NCBI GenBank assembly: GCA_009869945.1
Contig: WIXG01000748.1
Span: 1 to 23,381, forward strand
DNA: 23,381 nucleotides
Source: Mesaphorura yosii
Taxonomy: Eukaryota > Arthropoda > Collembola > Poduromorpha > Tullbergiidae
Direction of reading: 5' to 3'
Below are positions 1-10,272 of this stretch, in pieces. Each line of letters opens with the position of its first letter. Positions within the stretch are counted from its first letter, which is position 1. The notes under the pieces were generated by a model. That model was not told the DNA's origin. It did no database searches and saw nothing but the letters and a program-made list of their open reading frames with translations. A program made the translations under genes and the position numbers.

Positions 1-374
1 CACAGCATTTTTAATGCTTCTCAAGACTCGAGACTCAACGCACGCGCAATTGAGGTTTTGCCCTGAAATGTGACTGCACATAAAATCAGAGACGGTTGAA
101 TGAATGAATGGTCGAAAGTCGATCGAGCGGAACGGCTCGTTTATTTTCGGCCAACCCTTTTCGCCCTCCGCATTGCTCCTTCTGAGCCTGCATCGGACTG
201 CTGCATGCGAGTTCAACTACAATGCTGCAATGCAATGCAGACCACGGACAAACCTAAATTGAACAGTTTTTGCGTTGTAGCACTGCAAATAAATTCATAA
301 ATAGCTTTCATAAATTCTCACGCTCTCTAAATTCTAAATTGATCAATTCCTTGGTCAATTTAATCATGATTTGT
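1..374. other. Intergenic DNA, no gene seen
   Basis: There is a short open frame at 100-300, but its peptide resembles no family I know and has no domain-like pattern. The stretch just before the Hsp70 remnant (about 290-365) is AT-rich and repetitive in feel, with several ATAAATT and AATTGATCAATT-like words. I see no promoter that I would defend and no exon carrying the missing N-terminal part of Hsp70. Confidence 0.5.
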
Positions 375-1595
375 CCGACCTACCGGGCGACACGTACGTC
401 GGAGGCGATGACTTTGACGCCCGCCTCGTGGAGCATTTCGTGTCCGAATTCAAGCGGCGGCACGCGAAAGATTTGCGGCAGGACGCGCGATGCGGCGACT
501 CCGCACTGCCTGCGAGCAGGTGAAGTGGACGCTGTCGACCGCGACGGTCGCAGCGGTCGAGCTCGATTCCCTGCTGGACGGCGTGGATTTTCACAGCAAG
601 CTGACCCACTCCAAATTCGAGGAGCTCTGCTCCGACCTGTTTCATTCCACGCTCGAAATCGTGCGGAGGGCCCTGCTAGGCGCTAAAATGGAGGCACGCG
701 AAATTCACGATGTCGTGCTCGTCGGTGGCTCGTCGCGAATTCCAAGGATTCAGGCGCTCTTAAGTGAGCATTTTGGGGGGGAAGGTGCTAAATAAGTCGA
801 TGCACCCGGACGAAGCGGTCGCGTACGGAGAGGCCGTGCAGGCAGAGATTCTGGGCGGGCGGGGGCGCGGGGATCCGGACAACAGCGTACTTTTGCTGGA
901 CGTCATTTCCCAGCCGATCAGTGTTCAATATGTCATCGCTGGAAACGCGAACGGATCCTCCATGAAGAAGGTATTCGAGAGAAACACCACGATTCCAATA
1001 AGGCACTGCTTGACGTACGGAACGGAGCACGACGGCCAGACTGAAGTCGAGATTCGAGTGTACGAAGGAGAGCCCGTGCCATTGCGGACTGCTGGGAACC
1101 TTCCATTTTGCTGGAATATAGCCTGCACCACGTTTTGAGCAGAAGATCGACGTCGCTTTCGAGATTGACGCTGACGGGATCGTCGACGTGATGGTCGAGC
1201 AGGATAAAAGAACGGGCACAGGGAATCGCAGTCACAGTCACAAGCCAATCAGTGTCGTGAAGAAGCGCGGAGGCAGCGACGCCCACGCCGGCCGATTGAG
1301 CAGGCAGGAGATTGGGAAGGCGAAGGCGGATTTGGCCGAGTACAAAAAAGAGGAGCGTCGGCGGCGGGATGGGCTTGGGCACGGCGGAGTCGGAGCAAGG
1401 AGCCCCCTCGAGGCGTACTTGCAGGATGCCAAGCGAGCGGCGGAGATTTGCAGAGACGCTCAGGCTTGGCTGGAAGGCAATCAGGCGGTGGTGGTGGGCG
1501 CCGACGAGGGCGAGCAGGTCCTGGAGGAGAAACTGAGGCAAATTCAGTCCCGGCTTGAGCCACTTGCCAGGAAGCTACATGGGGAAACCAACTAA
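375..1595 (+). pseudogene. Hsp70 pseudogene, 5'-truncated, multiply disrupted
   Basis: The remnant covers the second half of the Hsp70 ATPase domain, the substrate-binding domain and part of the lid. Recognisable blocks in order are [18 protein letters not shown] (about 387-440), [10 protein letters not shown] (490-519), VVLVGGSSRIPRIQALL (from 715), HPDEAVAYGEAVQAEIL (803-853), RNTTIP (982-999) and FEIDADGIVDV (1159-1191). These blocks lie in three frames. A break falls at about 488-490, one extra G lies in the seven-G run at about 774-780, and a third break lies near 1085-1092. An in-frame TAG sits at 1119-1121, inside the GI-PAP motif. The first 220 or so residues of the nucleotide-binding domain are absent, and the protein end (LHGETN) lacks the cytosolic EEVD tail. 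Four independent defects make a functional chaperone very unlikely. Whether it arose by retrocopy or by partial duplication cannot be told. Confidence 0.88.
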
Positions 1596-1636
1596 AGACA
1601 TTGCTGAATGCTGAGGAGACAGATAAGAAAGAAGGA

Positions 1637-1642
1637 TTTATT
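1637..1642 (-). terminator. Polyadenylation signal of the SOD gene
   Basis: TTTATT on the + strand reads AATAAA on the - strand, about 110 bases beyond the SOD stop codon. A second AATAAA on the + strand at 1738-1743 could serve the neighbouring Hsp70 remnant if that is ever transcribed. Confidence 0.45.
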
Positions 1643-1751
1643 ACCAAAGTCAAAGTCAGGAATCGTAAAAATTGCCTTATTTAATGAGAAATGACGAAAT
1701 GAGAATTAGAAGGTTAAGTACATAAAAGAGTAGTAGCAATAAATTATCCCT

Positions 1752-2449
1752 TTATACGAGTGCCAAGTTCGAAATTCCGATGATACCGCACGCGATTCGG
1801 CCTCCGGCATTCCCCGTCGTTCGGCTCCCCTCGTCGCCTCCTCGTCCGAGGTCGTCGGGTAGGGCGTGAAGGACGATGGCTCGACCCACGACCGAATTCC
1901 GTCCGTGGTGAAGTGATATGATTGAGTCGTTAATCTCCAGATTGGCCACTCCGTTCTCATCCGCTATGATGTTGCCCAAGTCACCGACGTGCCGGGTATC
2001 GTCCGACGGACCGCCGTGCGTTTTGTTGTAGGGATTAAAGTGGCCGCCAGTCGATAAGCAGCCTCCACTCACGTCGCCGTGCTCGTGGATGTGGAAACCG
2101 TGCGAGGAGTTGCGGGGCAGGTTCCTGATTTGACCCCGGATCTCGACGGGGGATGAGGAGCCGTTTTGGGTGAGGATTATGAGGCCGGAGATTGTCCCAT
2201 TGTTGAATACGACGACGGCCTGGAGCGGATGCTCCTGCAGAAAGTAGAAGAATCACAGTCAGCATCATTAGCTCTTAGGCTCCTTATCGATTTCTGTATG
2301 CTTTATCAGCGATTCATAAGCAGGAAATAGATTTGACTTACCTTCTTGAATGGGTCACTGACTGTGAATGCGATCACGGCGGCGATGACTCCAAGTGCCA
2401 GCACGAGTGCCACAGCGGTCACGACGAGGGCGATCTTGAGCTTATTCAT
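1752..2449 (-). CDS. Cu/Zn superoxide dismutase, extracellular or membrane-tethered
   Basis: The enzyme dismutates superoxide to hydrogen peroxide and oxygen. The model is exon 1 2449-2342 and exon 2 2234-1752, with a 107-nt GT-AG intron in phase 0, giving 196 aa. Seen: the metal ligands are all present as His84, His86, His101, His109, His118, Asp121 and His159. The disulfide pair Cys95/Cys185 and the active-site guide Arg182 are also there, within GFHIHEHGD, HVGDLGN and GRIACGIIGI. Residues 1-30 are strongly hydrophobic after MNKLK, so the product is probably secreted or anchored as a type II membrane protein. Four N-glycosylation sequons (48, 60, 78, 106) fit an extracellular place. An in-frame ATG at 2518 would add 23 residues; I prefer 2449 because it puts the hydrophobic segment at the start, as in signal sequences. 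The family assignment is secure and the localisation is inference. Confidence 0.93.
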
Positions 2450-3973
2450 TTTCTTGGCAGTTGCGTACACTGAATAATTCACTTTAACTTCCAAAATTCC
2501 AAAGCAGAGCGGGTGCACGCTCCAAATAAATGAGTGGAGTAGAGTAGACTACAGAGTAACCACACTCCACACTCAAACCGGACCAATTAAGCTGTCAGCC
2601 GGTGGAATGCCTTACGGCTGCAAAAATTCGCAATTAATCCAATCAAAACTTGAGCCGAGCTTGACTGACAGTTGCTTAGTTGGTATTGTTAAATGAAAAT
2701 AATGCTAATCACTTCCTCCGCACGAACACGAACTGGTTCTGGTTCCGTTTACTCGCTATCGCTCTGCTCTGACTGCTCTGAGCCACGTTAATCAGCCGAC
2801 TGATCGTGTCGTGTCTACTGTCTTGTTGGCTTGTGGGCTTTGCTCTTTGCACTGTACGACATTGAAAACAGAAACTGAATGTCTCGTCTTCGTCTGAGCC
2901 GTCGAGTCGAGCAGCCCACAGGAGCAGCAGATAGCAGATCGGTTATGAAAATGAGTTTATGAGCGTACTATGCAAATTCGCTGTTGAAACTGCTGATAGC
3001 TCATTATTTTACTACACGATAGGCGATAACTTTTGACTTGATTTGACTGCCACTGCCTGTTTGCACAAATTAAAAGTGACAAATTGATGATCACGTCGTG
3101 TCACCGCGTCCGGAAGTCGTGTTGAGTCTGCAGAAACAAAAATAGAGCACCAACACAGCATGTTCAACTTAGCTTGGCTGATGAACAAGATCACAAAAAT
3201 AAACGCCCATATCGCAAAATATTGTGTTTATCGTACACATTACGTCCGTATGAATATACGATATGCTTATTTACATGCATTGTAAGCCAAAGCGGCAGTG
3301 GAAATGAACACAATGACACTTTATCGCATTTTATCTGCATTCCATTACTGACTCGCATTTTGCATGAGCTGTTTTATGTTTTACTGGGCTGACTCACAAA
3401 ACTCACAATGCATGCATGATTTTATGACAATTCCACGCAAGTAAGCATTTGAATTCGTGTATCGTGTAGTTTGGCGTGTGTAATTTGGATTTTTGCATGG
3501 CGTGCTCGTGTGAGCAGAATATTTTATCGGTATTTAGTCAAGACTCCAGAATCGCGTGAGAAAGCGCCGCGCCAGGCGAGCCCCGCCGTGACGGCTCGCG
3601 TGCGAGTAGTGAGCCGTGAGCTGAATCGATAAATGCCCAGCTTGAGTGCATCTACATTTGTACTGGAATCGAATTGTCAAGAGTTCAGCTAATGGAGAAT
3701 TCGCCAATTCTTGATGTCTCGGTCACGTAGGCATAAACCGCAAGTCGTAATTCACAATTTGTGAATTCGACCGCTGCCAATTTACAATTATATTTATGTC
3801 GAAAATTAATTCTCCTGGGTTTGTAGTTTATACGACCCAAATCGATGTTTTCTTCGCCGAGAATAACAAAGCGTACGTACGTCATGCAAAGGCAAAAGTC
3901 TTTCAGTCGCCATTTTCTTTCGTGTGTCCACCGTGCGTTGGTCAAGATTTCTTAAAAGCCGAACGAAGCCATA
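2450..3973. other. Divergent intergenic region, no gene seen
   Basis: About 1.5 kb lies between the leftward SOD gene and the rightward gustatory receptor, so both promoters should be here. It contains scattered GATA-type words (for example around 2995 and 3022) and a short GC-rich patch at about 3565-3610. Open frames at 3012-3194, 3174-3392 and 3796-4164 have no family features. I could not place a convincing TATA box or RNA gene. Confidence 0.45.
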
Positions 3974-5572
3974 ATGGATCGACTCTGCCGTTCGCTGATC
4001 GCCGTGCCGTCCGTACTCGGGTGGCTGGGCGGGCTCCTGCCAGTCCGCAACCCGTTGATTGTATGGAAGCAAGCCAAAGCCCGAACCCTGGAAGAGCGGC
4101 CAATCGCTGTCCTCCCCAATTTCCACATTTACACACTCTACGCGCTGCTCGTGAATCTGCTTAACATCGGCCTGTTTTTCGACATCGTCCTGTACGGAGT
4201 GCCTCCGCTTCCCCCAAGCGTCAACCCGTCTCGAATGACCCTAAAGGAACTCTTCTTGCACGTGTACGAGTACACAGTCACCTTCGTCAACTTTGGCACC
4301 CGCTTCTATTTTGTCTACAAGGCACGGGCGATGCTACGACTCTTCCAGCAAATTCAGCGGCACGCCTTGCGCATGGGGGCGTGGCGTGGCGCGGGCGTCT
4401 CCTGCAGCTCCGTCTTCAGGCTCCCGATCCCCGTCATCGTGCTATTCTTCGTCCATTTTTCCGTGCGAGCCACGTTCCAGACAGTCCAAGCCATCCGAAC
4501 GATGGGGAACGAGTATTATTTTGGAGCAGGCGGAAATTCGTATCTTGGCGCTATCACTGGCGGGGGCGGAAACGGCGGCTGTCCCGAATGCCGGGCGGTG
4601 TTGTACATCTTCTTCACCGCGCTGCCATATTTCATTACAGCTGCCGTCCCCTGGGAGTTTGGTCTTCTCCTCCTCGTGCCGCTCGTCAATATCTTTCGGG
4701 AGTTTTACGAGCGAGTCACCGCCGCGGGCGCAGGCGGGCAGGCTTACGAAGCGGCGGCCGCGCAAAACCCACGTGCAACCTTCACAAAAGCGACCAGGCT
4801 GGGCGTGGCGCCGGCGTTCGTTCACGTCGACAACGGCGTCGGCCCGGGAATGCCACCAGATTTTGTGCAGGGCGCGGGCGCCGCTTGGGCGGCTGCCGTT
4901 GCGTCCACAAGTAAGCAGAAGGACCTCGTCGCCCAGTTCGAAGAGATTCAGTCGTATTTCGATGCCTATGGTCGAATCTTCGGGCCGAAGCTCTCGATGC
5001 TGTTTGTGCTCTCTATCACGAGCGGAATCAACAACTTCGCCTCGCTCCGCGAGAATCCCGGCTTTTATCAGGCGATCATCATTGCGTGGGAGGTCGCCGT
5101 GCTCGCATTCAACGAAGTCGGGTGCTGGGCGCATGCGAGCATTGAAAATTGCCAAGCAAAGCTGCAGAAAATGCTCGTGCTGCCCGACGGGCTCGGGCGC
5201 CGTGCGGGTGGAGGAGCGGGGGCGCGAGGTGGAGGCGGGGGCGCCCCGGATGCAGGAGTGGCAGCGACAACGACGTCAGAAGACAGGGAAACGGTGGCCC
5301 GCCTCATCTGCGCGTGGAATTGGCGGCTGAGGGCTGGGCGAGGGTTCTTTGTCATCGATCGCTCACTCTACGCATCGGTAAGTCCACTCGTGCAGATGCT
5401 CATGTCTTATTAGTAGTAGCTTATCAGTAAGATTCATGCCCGTCACGTCACTTTTTTGTGCATGTTCTTGCAGATCCTGACCTTCGTACTCTCATACAGC
5501 ATCATGCTGTTCCAGATCGATGCGGCATCGAAGAAAACGGAGACTGGGCCGACTATTGAAAATGACCTTTAG
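3974..5572 (+). CDS. Gustatory receptor family protein (seven-transmembrane)
   Basis: This is a chemoreceptor of the arthropod gustatory receptor family, expected to form ligand-gated cation channels in sensory neuron membranes. The model is exon 1 3974-5377 and exon 2 5474-5572, with a 96-nt GT-AG intron in phase 0, giving 500 aa. Seen: several long hydrophobic segments (about residues 55-75, 100-115, 150-170, 210-250, 335-350 and 360-380). The C-terminal signature is split by the intron: residues near FFVIDRSLYAS, then ILTFVLSYSIMLFQID. That corresponds to the family's TYhhhhhQF motif with SYSIMLFQ in place of TYLVVLLQF, and a phase-0 intron at this spot is typical of insect GRs. It is longer than most GRs (usually 380-450 aa) because of two Gly/Ala-rich insertions, at about 250-315 and 405-435. 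The start codon opens the only long frame. Confidence 0.8.
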
Positions 5573-6341
5573 TAAAGTAGACGTGTAAATCAAAGGACGC
5601 CTGAGTAACATGATTGACGCAATTTGGCTTTGGTTTCAAGTGAACCTGCTTAAGTTGGCTAGGCTGTATTGATGGTCATCATCGCAGTACCATGGCATCA
5701 GTGACCAGCATGTCAATGATAACGTCCAGGCAGTAGAAAAGAAAGAACCCCGTCATTCTCTGTTGAGAAAAAGGGGCAGAATAAGACAAATTACGACGAC
5801 AGATTCAACAAATAAAACTTTAGAATACGAGTGAATAATTGCCATAAAAATGCTAGAAACAATTTATGAGATTTTCCGGGATTCCTTTAACTCTCAGATA
5901 ATGCCGATTTTGTAAATGCGTGCATACACTGTACATAGGCTAAGGTTAGAGAGGAATATTTTAAAAGTTCTTAACTACTGTAAATCATGATTGACGTACA
6001 ATGAAAGCTTTTCGTTCTTGTTGTAAGTTCCCGATTCCATTTCCTAAAATTTTACTTCCTTAGCATTGACTGAGGAAAAATGCTTTTTGGAAAAGCTTTA
6101 CTCCGTGCTTTCATTAGCATATGTACTTGGAAAATCCATCAATCTGGTTACTTGAAAGCCCTGCAATGATATTTTAGCAAAATTTAGGAAGCTATTGAGT
6201 GGTCGTAATCGTTGTAAACTTTGGAATTCCACTTTGGCAATATTTTCCATTTGGCATTTGGCACTTGGCGTACTCAGAACCCCGAAATTTGCGTTTGCTC
6301 TTTGCTGACACTGACATTGTAGAATTTTCACCGAAAAAAAT
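5573..6341. other. Intergenic DNA with a polyadenylation signal
   Basis: AATAAA at 5811-5816 lies about 240 bases after the receptor stop and is the likely 3' end signal. The rest is AT-rich and contains only a shadow frame (6098-6400, - strand). I see no other gene. Confidence 0.5.
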
Positions 6342-7696
6342 ATGAATTTCGAATCTGAGACATTGTGGTTCATGGACGGTTCCATGCGGTGGTCCCACAA
6401 AGTCGGTTTCTTTCCATTCCTTCAAATCGATCACAAATCCAGACGATTCACACTGATTCGGTCGAGACGTTGGTACTGGTATTTTCGTATCAATGGAGGA
6501 CTCAACGTTGTGTCTATCATCGCATGTCTGTACGTGGCCTACTTTGCCAAATTCCTGTCGCCCGCAGCAGCAGGGGGCGGGGCGGGTCGCCGCCATCCAA
6601 CTTTGGGTTTCTCTTTGTGCTTGCATTGGCGGGAGTTTTTGCGCTTGGCGCGTGCTTGTTTGCAGACTACACGTTTGGGTGGTCGGCCGATGCTGCGGCG
6701 AACGTCTTTGTTAGCAACTCATGGATACGGCTGTCTGATCGGCTTTCAGAGATGTGTGACGGTCACGGCGAGGAAAACGGCGGCGGCGACGACGGGGACA
6801 GCGTCAAGTCCCACCGACGCCAAAGCGAATGGAAACAGGCTGACTGCAGAGCTGCGACTCGCCTCCGTAGGACCCTGGAGCTGATTCACGTCCTTCTCGT
6901 TTGGATCGTTCCACCGACGTGTGTGGCCGTCCTTATGCCGTACATTTCACACGTCTACGTGATTGCATCAAGACCGGTTTCTAGCCTGACCAGCTTGGCA
7001 GGTTTTGTCGACGGGGGAGGAGTGGACAGGAACTTAGCGACGGTCACCTTGACCAGCGTGTCCATCATCGTTTACATTTACATGGTCGTGGGGCTTGGGG
7101 TGCGATGTTCCGCCATATTTGTGTATTTCGTAACATTTATGGCACACCACAGATACGTACTCGCTGTGAAACTGAGGCGCAACCTTCGCCCCCACTCCAT
7201 GCAAAGCTTCCATGCATTTCTGGCCTACAAAGCGTTCGGTGAAGTCACCGACTCCATAGCCCGTCACCTTTCCCATCTGCTTTCCTTTGCTGGTGTCAGC
7301 TGCCCACTTGCCATCTCCTCACTAACTTTGTACTACGCCTGCAGTAGCAGCAGCGCCTCAAAGCTGGGGGCATCGACGTCGGTTGAAAAAGGCGCCTTCC
7401 TCCTTGCCTTCTTTATTTCCTCGGCGTTCGCATCGTACCTCCTGAAAGCACTTGCAGGCGTGTACACGCATTCCAGAGATCTTTTGCTTGTCTGGAAAAC
7501 GCGGAAACACTCATGGTTGTCGTTGTCGCTTGGCGGCGGCGTCACTAGCACACGCCAGCGCCATGGTGCGTCATTCCTGAGGTCATTGCGCCCAATGAAG
7601 ATTAGACTAAGTTCGGCGTATACTGTGCACGAGAATAGTGTCCTCCTTTATTGGGACACTGTCATCGACAAAACTATCCTTCTCCTCTGCTTGTAG
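6342..7696 (+). pseudogene. Divergent GR/OR-type chemoreceptor, one frameshift
   Basis: The reading frame opens at ATG 6342 with a receptor-like N terminus (about LWFMDGSMRWSHKVGFFPF, then IACLYVAYFAKFLSP). It loses frame in a G-rich stretch at 6573-6590 and resumes in another frame with the hydrophobic segment FGFLFVLALAGVFALG, running to TAG at 7694-7696. The joined product would be about 450 aa. Hydrophobic segments recur at about 6600-6665, 6870-6990, 7030-7140, 7275-7335 and 7395-7455. The C terminus (SLRPMKIRLSSAY ... LYWDTVIDKTILLLCL) has the layout of the last loop and seventh helix of arthropod chemoreceptors. A long hydrophilic insert (about 6740-6850) is rich in Gly, Asp and Lys/Arg. 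No GT-AG intron explains the break. It is either a pseudogene or a one-base assembly error in a G run. A transposon begins directly behind the stop codon. Confidence 0.62.
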
Positions 7697-7697
7697 G

Positions 7698-7781
7698 CTA
7701 CCCAGGCAGCACTGGACTCTTCAAGTAACTACGATTTAGCTCTCAAACTACGTAACGCACAGCGTAACTCCCGTGGAAGTC
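7698..7781 (+). repeat. Left terminal inverted repeat
   Basis: It runs from CTACCCAGGCAGCAC to AACTCCCGTGGAAGTC. Aligned with the reverse complement of 14343-14421, it keeps CTACCCA, AGCAC, AAGTAAC, TAGCTCT, CGTA and AACTCCCGTG-AAGTC in order, with one single-base and one short gap. The match is far too long and ordered to be chance. Confidence 0.82.
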
Positions 7782-7783
7782 TC

Positions 7784-7793
7784 TCGGAGTGAC
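7784..7793 (+). repeat. Subterminal motif TCGGAGTGAC, left copy
   Basis: The same 10-mer occurs inverted near the other end of the element at 14175-14184. Paired subterminal motifs of this kind are usual transposase-binding candidates; that role is inferred here. Confidence 0.5.
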
Positions 7794-7844
7794 TGAATTT
7801 TACTTTGCCGACTTACTTTTGCGAGAGAACTTCGTACGTTCTCG

Positions 7845-7854
7845 GGAGCTCCAA
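7845..7854 (+). repeat. Subterminal motif GGAGCTCCAA, left copy
   Basis: This contains the palindrome GGAGCTCC. Two inverted copies lie at the right end (14307-14316 and 14318-14327), giving a one-against-two arrangement inside the inverted repeats. Confidence 0.5.
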
Positions 7855-7991
7855 GTGAGGCAACTGCGCCTGACATGGAGAAAAAAATGCGCACTCGCTA
7901 AAAGCTCGCCATTCACCAGCACTTGAACGCTGATGATCGGAGGGACAGTATCACTGCGTCAGCTAGATTAATTAGAGTTAGTAAGTTGGCA

Positions 7992-7997
7992 TTTATT
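7992..7997 (-). terminator. Polyadenylation signal of the exonuclease gene
   Basis: TTTATT on the + strand is AATAAA on the coding strand, about 60 bases past the stop codon of the leftward exonuclease gene. This places the mRNA end inside the transposon. Confidence 0.55.
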
Positions 7998-8057
7998 CAA
8001 TTGAGTTTAACCATACAATAGTATTTACAATGCAGGCGTTACATTTAGGCAAATGCG

Positions 8058-9369
8058 TTAATTGGGCTTAGTAGCTGGTCTCTTACGGGCTGCTCTAATT
8101 TTTGAACTCAAGGCACTCATTTTAGGCTCATCATCAAAATCGACGTACCTCTCTTGGTACGCGCACATATTCAGCGTATCGTATTCTACAAAGTTCTTTA
8201 AACCTGGTGCTAATTGCAATGGTAAAATTTCCTGAAATATTTTAGCCGTGTAAAATGCATCTGCTTCCGGATCATGGATTCCTGACTGAATATCAACATC
8301 AAAGTATTTCATGCACAATCGGCGCAAACTAATTGGCTCAAAAACAAATGCAGTGCGTTCATCGCCCATCGATAAGGTTATTCTCTTTTCAACAGTGGTT
8401 TTGAAAAAATGGAAGTGCAAATTATAAACCGTTATGTCGCTCGCGTCTAATTTCAAGGAAATCAAGTCATTGTACGAATTCTTCTTCCCGTCCTCTCCTC
8501 CAGTAAGCACAACCAACTTGTCAGAAATTAGCCTTTCTACATTTTCCGATACTTGGTCTAGTTTCGGGTATGAAGAGTTACATAGAGAGTCTGCATTGAA
8601 GCCATTAACACGTCTCGTAAAATTATTAACTTTGAAGCTATTAGCGGGGTGAAAGACGTGAGTTTTGTAAATTGTTTTCCTGTTGTGATCTAATAACGCA
8701 ACATACCCGCATTCCAGCGTCCCGTTATTCATCGTAACTGTCTCACAATCTAGAAAAACATACTTAGTGGGAAAGTACTTCTCAAAACAACTGCCATGAA
8801 CGTAGCTATTCATTGGAAACGAGTGCCATGACTCCTGCGGGACAGCTTGAGCCTCCGAAGAGACTGCCTGTGCCCCTGAAGGAGTTACATTGAGGACAGC
8901 TTTAGTCGATTGTCCCGGTTTTGTCTTGGACTGTTCATAATCACGACGTCTTTCTTCGCATTCCTTAATTTCGGTTAAGATTTTCGCTCGCAGGCTGTCA
9001 TCGGTCGTTGCATTAAGCTTCTTTTTCAGTGCCTGAATCTTCTCCTTGTCATTTCCTACGGTGTTTCTTCTGTCTCGCTTTTTGGCAGCTTGAGCCTGCA
9101 TGCAAGAATATGGTCAAACAATCAATTTTGGTTCTTCGATCACTTGCAGGCTGAGTTGAAGTGTTTCTTACCTTTTTGATGACCTTATCCAACTCCGAAC
9201 TGGGAATGACTTTCAGGTATTTGTGTAGAAATTCCAAGCGTTGTTCCACAGTAGCGGTGAGGGCCCATTCTAACAGATTTTCCTGGAAAAATTAGTAGCC
9301 TCATTGATGAGCTGAATTGTGCATGCACTGCTTGTTAAATTATTAATTAAATATTACCTGAATGTCCAT
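8058..9369 (-). CDS. Transposon-borne DEDDh 3'-5' exonuclease (Rex4/ISG20-like)
   Basis: The model is exon 1 9369-9358, exon 2 9282-9172 and exon 3 9095-8058, with GT-AG introns in phase 0, giving 386 aa. Residues 1-41 form a short helical N terminus (WALTATVEQRLEFLHKYLK). Residues about 55-100 are Lys/Glu-rich and probably a coiled coil. The nuclease domain spans about 150-335. Seen: ExoI FLDCE with Asp157 and Glu159, ExoII in SYNDLISLKL with Asp251, and ExoIII in IQSGIHDPEADA with His315 and Asp320. That is a full DEDDh set, so catalysis is plausible. The IQSG-H-x4-D wording is close to the Rex4/ISG20 group of RNA/DNA exonucleases. The tail is basic (RAARKRPATKP), perhaps a nuclear signal. 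It lies divergent to the transposase, inside the inverted repeats. Substrate is unknown: processing transposon ends or destroying small RNAs are both guesses. Confidence 0.82.
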
Positions 9370-10272
9370 TACGAAGAGGGTTTAGACGAGGTCGCTTGAA
9401 TAACTGGCTTGATGAAATTATTTTTCGTTGCACAGTTCACAAACTAAACGCTATATGACGATTTCCTTTGAATATTTGAAGCAGCGTTCGGAACTGTCTC
9501 AGGCCTCAGCACACTGATACTTTGAGCAGCGCGCGGTAGAATGTTCCAGCGCGTTTCACATACAAAGAGGCACATTATGAGACAATGGATTGGCCGTAGC
9601 ATATTGCAATGTACTGGTCTTGTGCAACACCAGTACATTGCATCATTCAATTCTCTGGCTCAAAACGTTTTGATTCCAGTTCGTACATCAAACTTCGTGA
9701 GCTCGCATTATACGTTGAATTCAGATAATCCGTCATAACGTCGCCAGTTTTAGTTCGAACTTGTGCTATGCAGATTCAGAAACCAATTTGCCACCGTGAT
9801 TGGACAGTTTGAGCCTTGTGAAGACTGCCAGTGCCCATTAGTCACCGATGACAGCTTGGTCCACAATGTAAGTCTTAACAAGTTGAAACAATTAGACCTA
9901 CGATTAGCCAGTGCCGCAAAGTTTGTTTCAGTACGTAATCAGACTACAAGAGTTCATTTTCAATGCACAGATCTTTCCATCCAGAAGCACATTTGGACTC
10001 CCTGCACATCGCAACAGATAGTTCGTGTCCCTTTCACCGTATCCAGTCTTTCGATCATTTCCACATTCCTCACTTGTAAGTTGCGTTACCACGTAAGACC
10101 TTAGGCTTAATAAATTAGACTTTCTGGCAGGTTAAAGGTTCAGCAATCAAGTTTGGTTCAGCGACCTGGTGCAAGGAAAACCCTTCCCTTTCTTCGTCCC
10201 GATTCCTGTAGATACCCTTCCTACAATCTAATTACATAAGGCTAAGTCAGGTAGCAATTGCTAGTCTTAGCA
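9370..10272. promoter_or_regulatory. Divergent control region between exonuclease and transposase
   Basis: This 0.9-kb stretch separates two genes transcribed away from each other, so both promoters should lie here. It holds a perfect 14-bp hairpin at 9605-9642. The open frame at 9763-10104 starts with GTG, has no family features and I do not consider it a gene. An unseen 5' exon of the transposase could still hide here. Confidence 0.5.
9605..9642. repeat. Perfect 14-bp inverted repeat with 10-nt loop
   Basis: TGCAATGTACTGGT (9605-9618) is followed by a 10-base spacer and its exact reverse complement (9629-9642). It sits near the middle of the divergent control region of the transposon, where an operator or a transcribed hairpin would be expected to matter. 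Confidence 0.8.

Noticed and set aside
933..1541. 202-aa frame opposite the Hsp70 remnant
   Set aside because: It is the antisense shadow of Hsp70 lid sequence.
4442..5155. 237-aa open frame on the - strand
   Set aside because: It is antisense to the gustatory receptor exon, has no family features and arises from GC-rich codon use on the other strand.
4293..5330. 345-aa open frame on the + strand
   Set aside because: It overlaps the receptor in another frame and is rich in Arg/Ser/Pro, typical of a shadow of GC-rich coding DNA.
6560..6660. An intron to explain the frame change in the 6342 receptor
   Set aside because: No good donor or acceptor pair exists there, and removal would delete the first clear membrane helix of the second frame.
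9763..10104. 113-aa frame in the transposon control region, with a C-x2-C-x-C cluster
   Set aside because: It begins with GTG, lacks a recognisable domain and is not linked by clear splice sites to the transposase.
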